Shown here: positions 17,112 to 25,589 of the stretch, piece after piece
Numbering within the stretch: the stretch's first letter is position 1
Layout of the letters: every line of letters begins with the position of its first letter
Source: Butyrivibrio fibrisolvens
GTDB taxonomy: Bacteria > Bacillota > Clostridia > Lachnospirales > Lachnospiraceae
Assembly (NCBI RefSeq): GCF_023206215.1
Contig: NZ_CP065800.1
Location: 3,286,001-3,350,000 of the forward strand
Length of the DNA stretch: 64,000 bases
Direction of reading: 5' to 3'
Notes under the pieces: generated by a model
What the model was told of the DNA's origin: nothing
Databases searched by the model: none
The model's input: only the letters and a program-made list of their open reading frames with translations
Made by a program: the position numbers and the translations under genes

Positions 17112-17915
17112 ATGATCAAAGAAGTACAGATAAAAACATTAGAACATCTTTTGCCACTGCTTACAGAACAGGAATACAGGCCTGACCTTGACAGAAACAG
17201 AAGTCCTTATGTCTATAGAGGAATGTCAGACTCATCTTTCAAGATGTATACAAGTCTTAGCAGGAACTGCAAAGGTCTTCAGAAAAGCTTAGAACCGGCT
17301 ATTCTTGAGAATTTTGCCAAATATGCCATCCAGGAAGACCCCAACATCGGTCACTCTGTCTGGAGACAGATGATCCTGGGTCAGCACTATGGCCTTCCCA
17401 CAAGGCTTCTTGACTGGACACAGTCAGCACTTGTAGCTCTTAACTTCGCTACAACAGAAGAGTCTCTTGAAGAGATGGACAAGCATGACTGCATAGTATG
17501 GCGTATCAATATGCATGAGATGGTAGAGATCCTTCCTGACCCATACAAATATGCGGTTAAGAAAAAGCACTCATCCATCTTCACAGTAGATATGCTCAAA
17601 TCCCTTACAGGCAACAGCTTAAAGCAGTACGACAGCGACATGAAAGATAATGCAATGGTCATCATAGAGCCTCCGTCACTTAATCAAAGGATCATCAACC
17701 AGCATTCATTCTTTGCAGTAGTACCTACAGGAATTGAAGATATCGAGAAGTTCCTTGCTGATAATACTAAGGACACAGTCAAATATGTAATAGACAAGTC
17801 TCTTAGATGGCGCGTAAGAGATATGCTGGATCAGCTCAATATGAGTGAGCGAATCGTCTATCCCGGCCTTGAAGGCTTGTCCAAGTGGATCGCAAGACAC
17901 TACTATGTAAAATAA
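17112..17915 (+). CDS. FRG-domain protein
   Basis: A 267-residue cytoplasmic protein of the FRG family, named for a conserved Phe-Arg-Gly; here it is YRG (35-37). The second family hallmark, GQHYGLPTRLLDWT, is at about 90-103. The rest is mixed alpha/beta with no membrane part. The biochemical role of FRG proteins is not established. It is a single gene between queA and a convergent esterase gene, with no toxin, nuclease or phage gene beside it. The ribosome site is AAGAGG. A terminator follows. Confidence 0.85.
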   Translation: MIKEVQIKTLEHLLPLLTEQEYRPDLDRNRSPYVYRGMSDSSFKMYTSLSRNCKGLQKSLEPAILENFAKYAIQEDPNIGHSVWRQMILGQHYGLPTRLLDWTQSALVALNFATTEESLEEMDKHDCIVWRINMHEMVEILPDPYKYAVKKKHSSIFTVDMLKSLTGNSLKQYDSDMKDNAMVIIEPPSLNQRIINQHSFFAVVPTGIEDIEKFLADNTKDTVKYVIDKSLRWRVRDMLDQLNMSERIVYPGLEGLSKWIARHYYVK

Positions 17916-17933
17916 TACTTTTTTGAACAGCCC

Positions 17934-17985
17934 AAAAGCAGGTGGAAGTTTCTAACTTATTAGATACTGCCACCTGCTTTTATTA
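17934..17985. terminator. Bidirectional Rho-independent terminator
   Basis: AAAAGCAGGTGG (17934-17945) pairs perfectly with CCACCTGCTTTT (17970-17981); A-tract on one side, T-tract on the other. It serves the FRG gene and the convergent esterase gene. Confidence 0.9.
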
Positions 17986-18025
17986 TTCAGATATTACTGA
18001 TCAAATATTCTATTAAGCTATCATC

Positions 18026-20488
18026 TTACTCTCCGCTGTTAAATAGCTCTTCAAGTTCATCCTGGTGCTCTTCAAGTACCTTTAGTACCCATACACTCCA
18101 GTGTCTTGCATCGCTGTCGGAGTCTCCGAATACATAATCTTCCTGACCATAATCTATTACGTCAAATCCGGGAGTTGACTTGCTTGCGCCTTTTGTTCTA
18201 TAGCTTACTGCATCTGCAAGGCTGAATGATACTGCTGATGTATCATCATAATCTACCCAGCTGCTGATATCTGTTCCTGTTGCCTCAGTTGCATCGCCAT
18301 TTTGGGTCTGGGTCTGCGCTTCAGACTTAGTGATCTTAACTGCGCCTTCTACGTACTCGCCGTACATAGTATCTACAGTAAGTGCCAGGGACTCACCAAG
18401 TACTTCTGATGGTACATGTCCGCCATCCCACTGCCACTCTATTGTTGCGTCTACGCCGCTTGATAAGAATGCAAGCTGCAGGTTAAGTGAATTGAACATC
18501 GAGATATCGCCCTCAGCCGCGCCGCATACCATTCTGATCCATACAGGGTCATCTCCGTCCTCATCTCCTATATAGTTAAGAGGATTGTAGAGTTCTACCG
18601 ATACATTGCCATATTCATCGCCTGCATAAACTTCTGCAACATCATTTTGGTATGCTTCGAGCATCTCAGCATATGTTGAGTAGTTAGAAGAGTCTGTTGT
18701 ACTGCCTGCTGACTGGGTTGTACCCTCATCAGGAGTTCCTACGTCCATGGTATCTCCTGCAGAGTTTGCAGCTACATCTGAGTTTGCAAAGCTTCTGTCA
18801 TCTTCAGATTCAGCATCTGCAGTTTCTACATCTGAGTTTTCTGTATCAGAGTTTTCTATATCAGAAGCTTCTGTATTATCAGTATCTGCTGCCTCTGTCA
18901 TATCTTCAGGCGCACCTGTCATGTCACCATCAGGAGCCTGACCCATGTCGCCGCCGGGGCCGCCTGTCATTCCATCCGGCTTCTCACCGTTCATCATGCC
19001 CATTCCGCCGCCGGGGCCTCCCATTCCGCCTTGAGATGAGCTGCTCTTAGCATATCTTCCTTCTATAAATGCTGTAGCTTTATCCTCAGAAGTCATAGCT
19101 GCAACTTCTTCATCAGACAGAGCATTGCCATCTTCATCAAACCATGTCCAGCCATCAGCATAGTCAAGATTATCAAGGTACCACTGAAGATTGGATTCAA
19201 ACTCCGCAAGATACAGATCAAGATATGTTCCGCCATATCCGTTGGTATCAGCATATTTTTCCAGATCATATTCTATATAAAGATCTATGGTATCCTCCAT
19301 GTCACCGTCGCCATTGATGTCCAGTTCTACATCAGCTTCACTGACTGTAAGATTCTGGTCATTGATATAAGTCATATACTCTTCAGAGAGGTACTTAGCC
19401 ATCTGCTCCTGGAACGATGTATTGAAGTCATAATCAGTATCCATGTAGTACTCAAAAGCCATAGCCATATCAGCTTCGTATAAAGAAGTGATAGGTGAGT
19501 ATGCAACTGCTCCCCAGGCTCCGTCAGACAGATCATAGGTTACACCATCAATCGTAACAGTTGTATCATATGTACCATCTTCATTGACATATACACCAAC
19601 TGATCCAACCTCGATCTGATAGTCATAAAAATCTGAGCTGTTGGATGTAGCTGCAAACATTGTCGCATGAGCTCCGCCGCCGCTGCCTCCTGTTGATACC
19701 CAGTACTCTGTGCTTCCGGGAAGGTTTCCAAGAAGGATATTGTATCTTACAAATCTTGCTGCTGCCTTCTGATCTGCAAGACATGAAGGCGCATCACCTG
19801 TATAGGATTCATTGCCATCCTCATCAGTAACAGTATCATTTTTACCTCTGTTACCGCAGGATACATTGATATAGCCTTCTGATGCATATGATGTAGCTGC
19901 AGTAGTATTAGTTGATGAGCTATAGCCTGCAGCTCCTGTATTGAGTATCACAGGCGCGGTAGATGCTGTATACACCTGACCATTTGAGCTTGTAACCTCA
20001 GCTTCGTAGTCTATGACAAGCTGTCCATGCACAGCTTCTGTATAGGAATCAGCTGTGATATCAGCTTCACCGTCGCCGTCTGTATCTATACCTTTAATAT
20101 ATGCTCCGGGAATACATACAGATACGCCCTCTTCATCTTCAATCTCTGCATATGCAACTGCTGTTACTATGCTCATGATCCATGCATCTGCATCAGCATC
20201 ATAGGTCCAGGTAACCTCTTCATTATTGGCAAGGTTAAGTGTCTCTTCGATATATGCTCTATCTTCAGCTGATGTAGCTTCAAGTGATGAAGTAGCTGTG
20301 CTTTCTGACTCATCAGAGGTCTCCTGTGCGGCTGTTTGAGCAAGATCTTCTGCTTCATCTGCAGATGACTCATTTGCACTACTGGTAGTATCAGATGATG
20401 TCGTAGTAGATGCAGCACCTGAGCATCCTACAATAGATGCTGTAAGTGCTGATGTTGTTAAAAGAGTAAGAAGTTTCTTTTTCTTCAT
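18026..20488 (-). CDS. Large lipoprotein esterase, tannase-like alpha/beta hydrolase
   Basis: About 820 residues. The start at 20488 has GGAGG upstream and opens a lipoprotein signal, MKKKKLLTLLTTSALTASIV followed by GC; 12 upstream codons are probably not used. After an acidic Ser/Ala/Glu linker (about 25-80) comes a hydrolase domain with the nucleophile elbow STGGSGGGAHAT near residue 268, typical of tannase/feruloyl-type esterases. A flexible Gly/Met/Pro-rich and then Asp/Glu/Thr-rich region (about 485-600) follows, and a C-terminal part with several Trp residues that may hold the catalytic His. It likely removes phenolic or other esters from plant polymers at the cell surface. A two-component system lies directly upstream, and a tandem repeat precedes the gene. 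Confidence 0.72.
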   Translation of the reverse strand: MKKKKLLTLLTTSALTASIVGCSGAASTTTSSDTTSSANESSADEAEDLAQTAAQETSDESESTATSSLEATSAEDRAYIEETLNLANNEEVTWTYDADADAWIMSIVTAVAYAEIEDEEGVSVCIPGAYIKGIDTDGDGEADITADSYTEAVHGQLVIDYEAEVTSSNGQVYTASTAPVILNTGAAGYSSSTNTTAATSYASEGYINVSCGNRGKNDTVTDEDGNESYTGDAPSCLADQKAAARFVRYNILLGNLPGSTEYWVSTGGSGGGAHATMFAATSNSSDFYDYQIEVGSVGVYVNEDGTYDTTVTIDGVTYDLSDGAWGAVAYSPITSLYEADMAMAFEYYMDTDYDFNTSFQEQMAKYLSEEYMTYINDQNLTVSEADVELDINGDGDMEDTIDLYIEYDLEKYADTNGYGGTYLDLYLAEFESNLQWYLDNLDYADGWTWFDEDGNALSDEEVAAMTSEDKATAFIEGRYAKSSSSQGGMGGPGGGMGMMNGEKPDGMTGGPGGDMGQAPDGDMTGAPEDMTEAADTDNTEASDIENSDTENSDVETADAESEDDRSFANSDVAANSAGDTMDVGTPDEGTTQSAGSTTDSSNYSTYAEMLEAYQNDVAEVYAGDEYGNVSVELYNPLNYIGDEDGDDPVWIRMVCGAAEGDISMFNSLNLQLAFLSSGVDATIEWQWDGGHVPSEVLGESLALTVDTMYGEYVEGAVKITKSEAQTQTQNGDATEATGTDISSWVDYDDTSAVSFSLADAVSYRTKGASKSTPGFDVIDYGQEDYVFGDSDSDARHWSVWVLKVLEEHQDELEELFNSGE

Positions 20489-20561
20489 ATACGCCTCCAA
20501 ATAATATATTGCGATAACTCGCATGTATTTCTCATTTGCTTATATCTACATTATCTATACG

Positions 20562-20583
20562 AACATTGAAGTAACATTGAAGT
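20562..20583 (-). promoter_or_regulatory. Perfect 11-bp tandem repeat, likely response-regulator operator
   Basis: On the minus strand, ACTTCAATGTT occurs twice without a gap (20573-20583, 20562-20572). A direct repeat with an 11-bp period is the usual site of OmpR/PhoB-type regulators. It stands 74 bp upstream of the esterase start, with TAGATAAT and TATAAG as possible -10 elements downstream and no good -35, as expected at an activator-dependent promoter. Confidence 0.6.
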
Positions 20584-20606
20584 TTTCTTAAAGAATAATA
20601 AAGCTT

Positions 20607-21662
20607 TCACAGTTCTACAGTAAACACATTTACGCCGCCACCGCTCTTAACACTGATAGACCCTTTATGAGAAGTTACTATAACCTTTGCAATAGCAAGG
20701 CCAAGTCCATAGTGCCCGTTATCACTATGAGCTTTATCTGCTCTATAGAATCTTTCAAACAGATTCTTCATATCTTCATCTGTGATCTCATCTCCGGGAT
20801 TACTAATGCTTAAGATAACCCGTGACCTGTCTTTTTTTAAAGATATATTAATAGCTCCATCACCGCTTGCATGGTCTATGGCATTGTCAATAAGTATCGC
20901 TGCAAGCTGCTCCATCTGCCCTTTGTCTGCATGTATCACTATATCATCATCTATATCTGTCTCGATAAGATACCCTTTTTCAAAGGCAACAGCTTCATAA
21001 ACAAGAGCGCTTCCCATAACTATCCGTCCAAGATCAACATCTTCCTTGATATTCTTAACAGTCTCAGTCCTTACAAGATCCAACAGCTGCCTGATAAGCT
21101 CAGTCATGCGCCTGCTTTCATAGCGGATGTTGTCAAGCCACTTATTGTCTCCGATATCACTGTATAGAAGCTCTGCATTAGCATCTATAGTTGCAACCGG
21201 AGTTTTAAGCTCATGTCCTGCATCAGATATGAACTGTTTCTGCCTCTTATAGCTCTCTTCCAAAGGCTTCAATATCCATCCTGCGATGAAATAAGATAAA
21301 GAGAACACGAGGATGACTATGAACAGACCTATTCTAAAAGTATTCCTGATAAGAACACCTACAAAGCGCTTTATGATGCTAAGCTGAGCCTCCATATCCT
21401 TTCGGGGAAGACTACTATGATCATAGCCCCACTCAGTACCTGATTCTTCACCGCTATCCTCACTACCTGTTTTTGTAGCAGCGTCCTCATCCGGCACCGA
21501 ATATTCGAACAGCTCCAATAGCCCGTTCTTATCAGCTCCCACCGTCTGGTTATATTCTTCTATATATGAAGACAGTGCTATCGCCCCAACTGTTCCTACT
21601 AGCAGCAGCATAACTGTCGTCGTTATGAAGATCATTATCTTAAGCCTTGTCCTTTTAAACAT
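20607..21662 (-). CDS. Sensor histidine kinase
   Basis: Membrane sensor kinase of about 350 residues. The chosen start (ATG, 21662) begins MFKRTRLKIM with AGAAGG upstream; a GTG 14 codons earlier (21704) is possible. Order: transmembrane helix 1 (about 10-32), an external acidic loop of about 80 residues (contains GSEDSGEESGTEWGYDH), helix 2 (about 105-130), HisKA with phospho-accepting His in SDAGHELKTPV, N-box LIDNAIDHASGDG, and G-box HYGLGLAIAK. The external loop resembles no sensor domain I know. It is cotranscribed with the response regulator upstream. Confidence 0.92.
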   Translation of the reverse strand: MFKRTRLKIMIFITTTVMLLLVGTVGAIALSSYIEEYNQTVGADKNGLLELFEYSVPDEDAATKTGSEDSGEESGTEWGYDHSSLPRKDMEAQLSIIKRFVGVLIRNTFRIGLFIVILVFSLSYFIAGWILKPLEESYKRQKQFISDAGHELKTPVATIDANAELLYSDIGDNKWLDNIRYESRRMTELIRQLLDLVRTETVKNIKEDVDLGRIVMGSALVYEAVAFEKGYLIETDIDDDIVIHADKGQMEQLAAILIDNAIDHASGDGAINISLKKDRSRVILSISNPGDEITDEDMKNLFERFYRADKAHSDNGHYGLGLAIAKVIVTSHKGSISVKSGGGVNVFTVEL

Positions 21663-21751
21663 ATCTGTATACCTTCTAAATTTGTTTACTATAAATATAC
21701 TCACTAGAGCTCACCACTTAAGTACTATGGCATCCCTAAAGTTTGTATCTA

Positions 21752-22435
21752 TCATCCGTTTTTTGGCTGAATCCGGTATCCGATTCCTCTATGAGCCTTT
21801 ATCTCCATATCAGTTCCTATAAATGCAAGCTTTTTTCTGGTAAAAGAGATATAGACTTCCACATTGTTATATTCAGCCTCATTTTCAAATCCCCAGATTT
21901 TAGTAGCTATCTGCTCTCTTGATACTATCTGTTCCTGATTAGAAATAAGATATTCCATGATCCTTAATTCTTTTTCACTAAGCCTTACTGTCTGAGAGGT
22001 TTTACTACAGGAAAGATTGCAGCCTTGCACATCCAGCGACAAGTCTCCTGCAGTAAGACTTCCATCTGTAGACTGAACATTCCTTCTTAATAGCGCCCTT
22101 AGTCTTGCAAGAAGCTCCTTTGTCATAAAGGGCTTAGTAAGATAGTCATCCGCCCCGCTGTCAAGACCGTTGACCTTATCATCAAGTTCGCTCATGGCAG
22201 TCAGCATCAATATCGGCGTCTTGATCCCATTAGCGCGTGTCTTTCTTGCAACTTCAATTCCTGAAAGCTTCGGAATCATCACATCAAGGACAATAGCATC
22301 ATAGACACCGGTAAGAATCTCAGAAAGAGCACTCTCACCATCTTCTACTGCAGTTACATCATATCCCTCTCTTTTTAATATCTCTTTTAGAGCAGACTGC
22401 ATCTTAAGTTCATCTTCTACCAGCAATAATTTCAT
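21752..22435 (-). CDS. OmpR-family response regulator
   Basis: A 227-residue receiver plus winged-helix regulator. Receiver: LLLVEDE acid pair at the start, phospho-Asp in IVLDVMIP, Thr in MLTAMS, Lys in YLTKPF. C-terminus: winged helix ending AHRGIGYRIQP. The start at 22435 has AGAGGTG upstream; a GTG four codons earlier is part of that ribosome site. The partner kinase follows 90 bp later. The 11-bp tandem repeat before the esterase gene is the best candidate target. Confidence 0.94.
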   Translation of the reverse strand: MKLLLVEDELKMQSALKEILKREGYDVTAVEDGESALSEILTGVYDAIVLDVMIPKLSGIEVARKTRANGIKTPILMLTAMSELDDKVNGLDSGADDYLTKPFMTKELLARLRALLRRNVQSTDGSLTAGDLSLDVQGCNLSCSKTSQTVRLSEKELRIMEYLISNQEQIVSREQIATKIWGFENEAEYNNVEVYISFTRKKLAFIGTDMEIKAHRGIGYRIQPKNG

Positions 22436-22677
22436 CTTAAAAGACACCTCTATTCTTCTATTTCTCTTTTTTTATGTTAAGACTTCCACTTATATTTCAT
22501 ATCCGGTAATGTTACATAAATATTTCGACAATTCTGTGAACATAATTAACAACGCACTTTTGAGGATCAACATCCTCTAAGACATAGTAAGCGAAGGTCA
22601 GAATACAGAATTTTGCAATTGGCACTTCCATACTTTAACGCTTTAATATATAATAGAAAGAAGTATTGGCAAAAAGG

Positions 22678-22707
22678 ATACACGCGCGGGGCAATATAGC
22701 GTGTATA
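22678..22707 (+). promoter_or_regulatory. Hairpin in the iorA leader
   Basis: ATACACGC and GCGTGTAT flank a 14-nt loop, 30 bp before the iorA start. It lies just after TATATAATA, a likely -10 element, so it would be at or near the 5' end of the message. Confidence 0.5.
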
Positions 22708-22735
22708 TTCTAAATATATTAGGAGGAGAACGGAC

Positions 22736-24484
22736 ATGAAAGAAATAATGTTAGGCAATAAAGCCCTTGCTCGCGGTCTGTACGAAGCAGGTGTATGCGT
22801 TGCCAGCAGCTATCCCGGTACACCCAGTACCGAGACCACGGAGGAAGCTGCCAAGTATGATGAAATCTACTGTGAATGGGCACCAAATGAGAAGGTAGCG
22901 CTGGAGACAGCCTTTGGTGCATCCCTTGCAGGTAAGAGAAGCTATTGCGCCATGAAGCACGTAGGTCTTAACGTTGCGGCAGATCCCCTTTTTACAATAG
23001 CATATACAGGAGTTAATGCAGGTCTTGTTATCAATGTAGCTGATGACCCGGGCATGCACTCATCTCAGAATGAGCAGGATTCACGTCACTATGCAATAGC
23101 AGCCAAGATCCCGATGCTCGAGCCATCTGACTCTCAGGAAGCCCTTGATTTTGCCAAAAGAGCTTATGAGATCTCAGAACAGTTCGATACTCCTGTCCTT
23201 CTTAAGATGTGCACAAGAGTTGCTCACTCTCAGAGCATCGTAGAACTTCATGACAGAGTAGAACTTCCTGTCAAAACTTATGAAAAAAATCCCTCAAAAT
23301 ATATCATGACGCCCGCTAATGCCAAAAGACGCCATACTTTCGTTGAAGAGCGTACCAAAAAGCTTATCGAGTATGCTGAAACATGTGACCTTAACCGAGT
23401 AGAGATGGCAGATACCAAGATAGGTATCATCACCTCTTCTACTTCTTATCAGTATGTCAAAGAAGTATATGGGGACAGCGTAAGCGTTCTTAAAATTGGT
23501 CTTATTAATCCTCTTCCTGTTAAGCTTATCAAGGACTTCGCAGCCAAAGTTGAAAAGCTTGTAGTAATCGAAGAGCTTGATCCTATCATCGAAACTCACT
23601 GCAAAGTATTAGGTCTTACAGTAACCGGCAAGGATGTTTTCCCAATGATAGATGAGTTCTCTCAAGGCCTAATTGCTTCCAAGATGGGACTAGAGGAGAA
23701 AACGCACTGCACTCCTATCGAGAACCTCCCTGTCCGTCCACCTGTTATGTGCGCAGGCTGCCCTCACAGAGGCATGTATTATGCCCTTTCCAAGAACAAG
23801 ATCACAGTCCTTGGCGATATCGGCTGCTACACACTTGGATCTGCACAGCCACTTAATGCCGTTGATACAACAGAGTGTATGGGCGCATCAGTAAGCTCCA
23901 TCCACGGATTTAATAAGGCTCTTGGCAAAGAAAGTGAAGGTCGCACCGTAGCTGTTATCGGCGATTCAACTTTCATGCACTCCGGTATGACAGGCCTTGC
24001 CAATATCGCTTATAACCAGACCAACTCTACAGTACTCATCCTTGATAACTCCATAACCGGTATGACAGGACATCAGCAGAATCCCACAACAGGCTATAAC
24101 ATCAAAGGTGATCCTGCAGGTAAGATCAATCTTGAAGCCCTGTGCCGTGCTATGGGTATAGAGAACGTGCGCGTTGTAGATCCATATAACATCTCTGAGT
24201 GCGAGACTGCTGTTAAAGAAGAACTTGCCAAAGAGGCTCCTTCTGTCATCATCAGCCGTCGTCCATGCGCACTTTTAAAACAGGTCAAGCATAACCCTCC
24301 TATCAAAGTCAACACAGACAAGTGTAAGAGCTGTAAATCCTGTATGAAGATAGGATGTCCTGCAATCTCTATGAAGAATGGCAAAGCCCACGTTGATCCT
24401 ACTCTCTGCGTAGGCTGCAATGTATGTACTCAGCTGTGCCACTTCGAAGCTTTTGAAACACAGGAGGGGGTAACAATAAAATGA
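22736..24484 (+). CDS. iorA: Indolepyruvate:ferredoxin oxidoreductase, alpha subunit
   Basis: Oxidatively decarboxylates aryl-2-keto acids (indolepyruvate, phenylpyruvate) to aryl-acetyl-CoA with ferredoxin and thiamine diphosphate. The 582 residues run: pyrimidine-binding domain from the N-terminus (SYPGTPSTE), TPP-binding domain with MCAGCPHRGMYYALS, GDIGCYTLG and GDSTFMHSGMTGLAN, and two 4Fe-4S clusters at the C-terminus (CKSCKSCMKIGCP and CVGCNVCTQLC). Strong AGGAGGAG site. It overlaps iorB by 4 bp (ATGA), showing translational coupling. It heads an operon with a thioesterase, a CoA ligase and an ACT protein. Confidence 0.96.
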   Translation: MKEIMLGNKALARGLYEAGVCVASSYPGTPSTETTEEAAKYDEIYCEWAPNEKVALETAFGASLAGKRSYCAMKHVGLNVAADPLFTIAYTGVNAGLVINVADDPGMHSSQNEQDSRHYAIAAKIPMLEPSDSQEALDFAKRAYEISEQFDTPVLLKMCTRVAHSQSIVELHDRVELPVKTYEKNPSKYIMTPANAKRRHTFVEERTKKLIEYAETCDLNRVEMADTKIGIITSSTSYQYVKEVYGDSVSVLKIGLINPLPVKLIKDFAAKVEKLVVIEELDPIIETHCKVLGLTVTGKDVFPMIDEFSQGLIASKMGLEEKTHCTPIENLPVRPPVMCAGCPHRGMYYALSKNKITVLGDIGCYTLGSAQPLNAVDTTECMGASVSSIHGFNKALGKESEGRTVAVIGDSTFMHSGMTGLANIAYNQTNSTVLILDNSITGMTGHQQNPTTGYNIKGDPAGKINLEALCRAMGIENVRVVDPYNISECETAVKEELAKEAPSVIISRRPCALLKQVKHNPPIKVNTDKCKSCKSCMKIGCPAISMKNGKAHVDPTLCVGCNVCTQLCHFEAFETQEGVTIK

Positions 24485-25059
24485 ACAATACAACAAATGT
24501 AATGATAGTCGGTGTCGGAGGACAGGGCTCCCTTCTTGCAAGTAAGCTCCTGGGACACGTAATGCTTAAAAAGGGCGTAGATGTTAAGGTTTCAGAAGTT
24601 CACGGCATGAGCCAGAGAGGCGGAAGCGTTGTAACATATGTAAGATTTGGCGATAAGGTCTACTCTCCTATTATTGATAAAGGAGAAGCTGACTATATCA
24701 TCTCTTTCGAAACTCTTGAAGCAGCCCGCTATATGGCCAACTTAAAGCCCGGCGGACAGGTTATCGTCAACAACCAGCAGATGGATCCAATGCCTGTAAT
24801 CACAGGTGCAGCAACCTATCCTGAAGGCCTCATCGACAAGATGAAGGATGCAGGGGCTAAGGTTGATGCCATCGATGCCCTTGGAATCGCCATGGAAGCC
24901 GGAAGCGCCAAGGCTGCAAACGTAGTCCTTATGGGACGCTTTTCAACATATTTTACCGATGTGACAGAAGCAGAATGGCTTGAAGCATTGGAAGAATGCG
25001 TACCACCAAAATTCATCGAACTTAATAAAAAAGCCTTCGACTTAGGACGTAAGGCATAA
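24481..25059 (+). CDS. iorB: Indolepyruvate:ferredoxin oxidoreductase, beta subunit
   Basis: A 192-residue partner of IorA, of the pyruvate-ferredoxin oxidoreductase gamma-domain type; it opens VMIVGVGGQGSLLASKLLG, the family's glycine-rich signature, and has the run SEVHGMSQRGGSV typical of these subunits. It starts inside the iorA stop codon. A terminator-like hairpin follows, so part of the transcripts may end here before the thioesterase gene. Confidence 0.95.
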   Translation: MNNTTNVMIVGVGGQGSLLASKLLGHVMLKKGVDVKVSEVHGMSQRGGSVVTYVRFGDKVYSPIIDKGEADYIISFETLEAARYMANLKPGGQVIVNNQQMDPMPVITGAATYPEGLIDKMKDAGAKVDAIDALGIAMEAGSAKAANVVLMGRFSTYFTDVTEAEWLEALEECVPPKFIELNKKAFDLGRKA

Positions 25060-25065
25060 TTATAA

Positions 25066-25096
25066 TGCCCATCACATTTTAGTGATGGGTATTTTG
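25066..25096 (+). terminator. Hairpin terminator after iorB
   Basis: CCCATCAC (25068-25075) pairs with GTGATGGG (25082-25089), followed by TATTTTGATTATTTT. The T-run is broken, so read-through to the next gene is possible. Confidence 0.7.
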
Positions 25097-25162
25097 ATTA
25101 TTTTAAAAGTTTAGTTCTAATATATGGATCATTAAAATTCTTAACTCAAACTGGAGATAGCA

Positions 25163-25570
25163 TTGAAAACACTAGATGAAGTTCGTGATTTTTTTGCAAA
25201 TGACAAATACGCAACACAGGTTACGGGAATTGAAATAGTCAAAGCAGATCCCGGACATAGTGAAGTCAGACTCAAAATAGATGATCGGCATATAAATGCT
25301 GTTGGCGGACTCATGGGCGCAGTCTTTTTTACTATGGCAGACTTCGCTTTTGCAGTTGCAGTTAATTCAGATATCGATTCGGAATATGTAACCGTAACGC
25401 TTCAAAGTTCTATAAGCTTTATGAGAACTGTAAAAACAGGAACTTTAACTGCCAAAGCAAATGTCGTAAGAGAAGGCAAATCCACTTGTGTATATGAAAT
25501 ATGCATCTATTCAGATGATATTGAACTATGCAGAGTCATAACAACCGGAAGCAAGATAAGAAAAAAGTAA
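25163..25570 (+). CDS. Hotdog-fold thioesterase (PaaI-like)
   Basis: A 135-residue acyl-CoA thioesterase. The family's active-site strand and helix, GGLMGAVFFTMADFAFAVA (about residues 49-67), include the Asp that activates water. The start is TTG at 25163, with GGAG 7 nt upstream, and the product begins MKTLDEVRDFF. It stands between iorAB and an aryl-CoA ligase, so it probably hydrolyses arylacetyl-CoA or clears mis-activated products. Confidence 0.85.
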   Translation: MKTLDEVRDFFANDKYATQVTGIEIVKADPGHSEVRLKIDDRHINAVGGLMGAVFFTMADFAFAVAVNSDIDSEYVTVTLQSSISFMRTVKTGTLTAKANVVREGKSTCVYEICIYSDDIELCRVITTGSKIRKK

Positions 25571-25589
25571 TTATACGGAGGAGAAACTC

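Noticed and set aside
17112..17915. FRG protein as part of a defence island
   Set aside because: No nuclease, toxin, phage or other defence gene is adjacent; the neighbours are metabolic genes.
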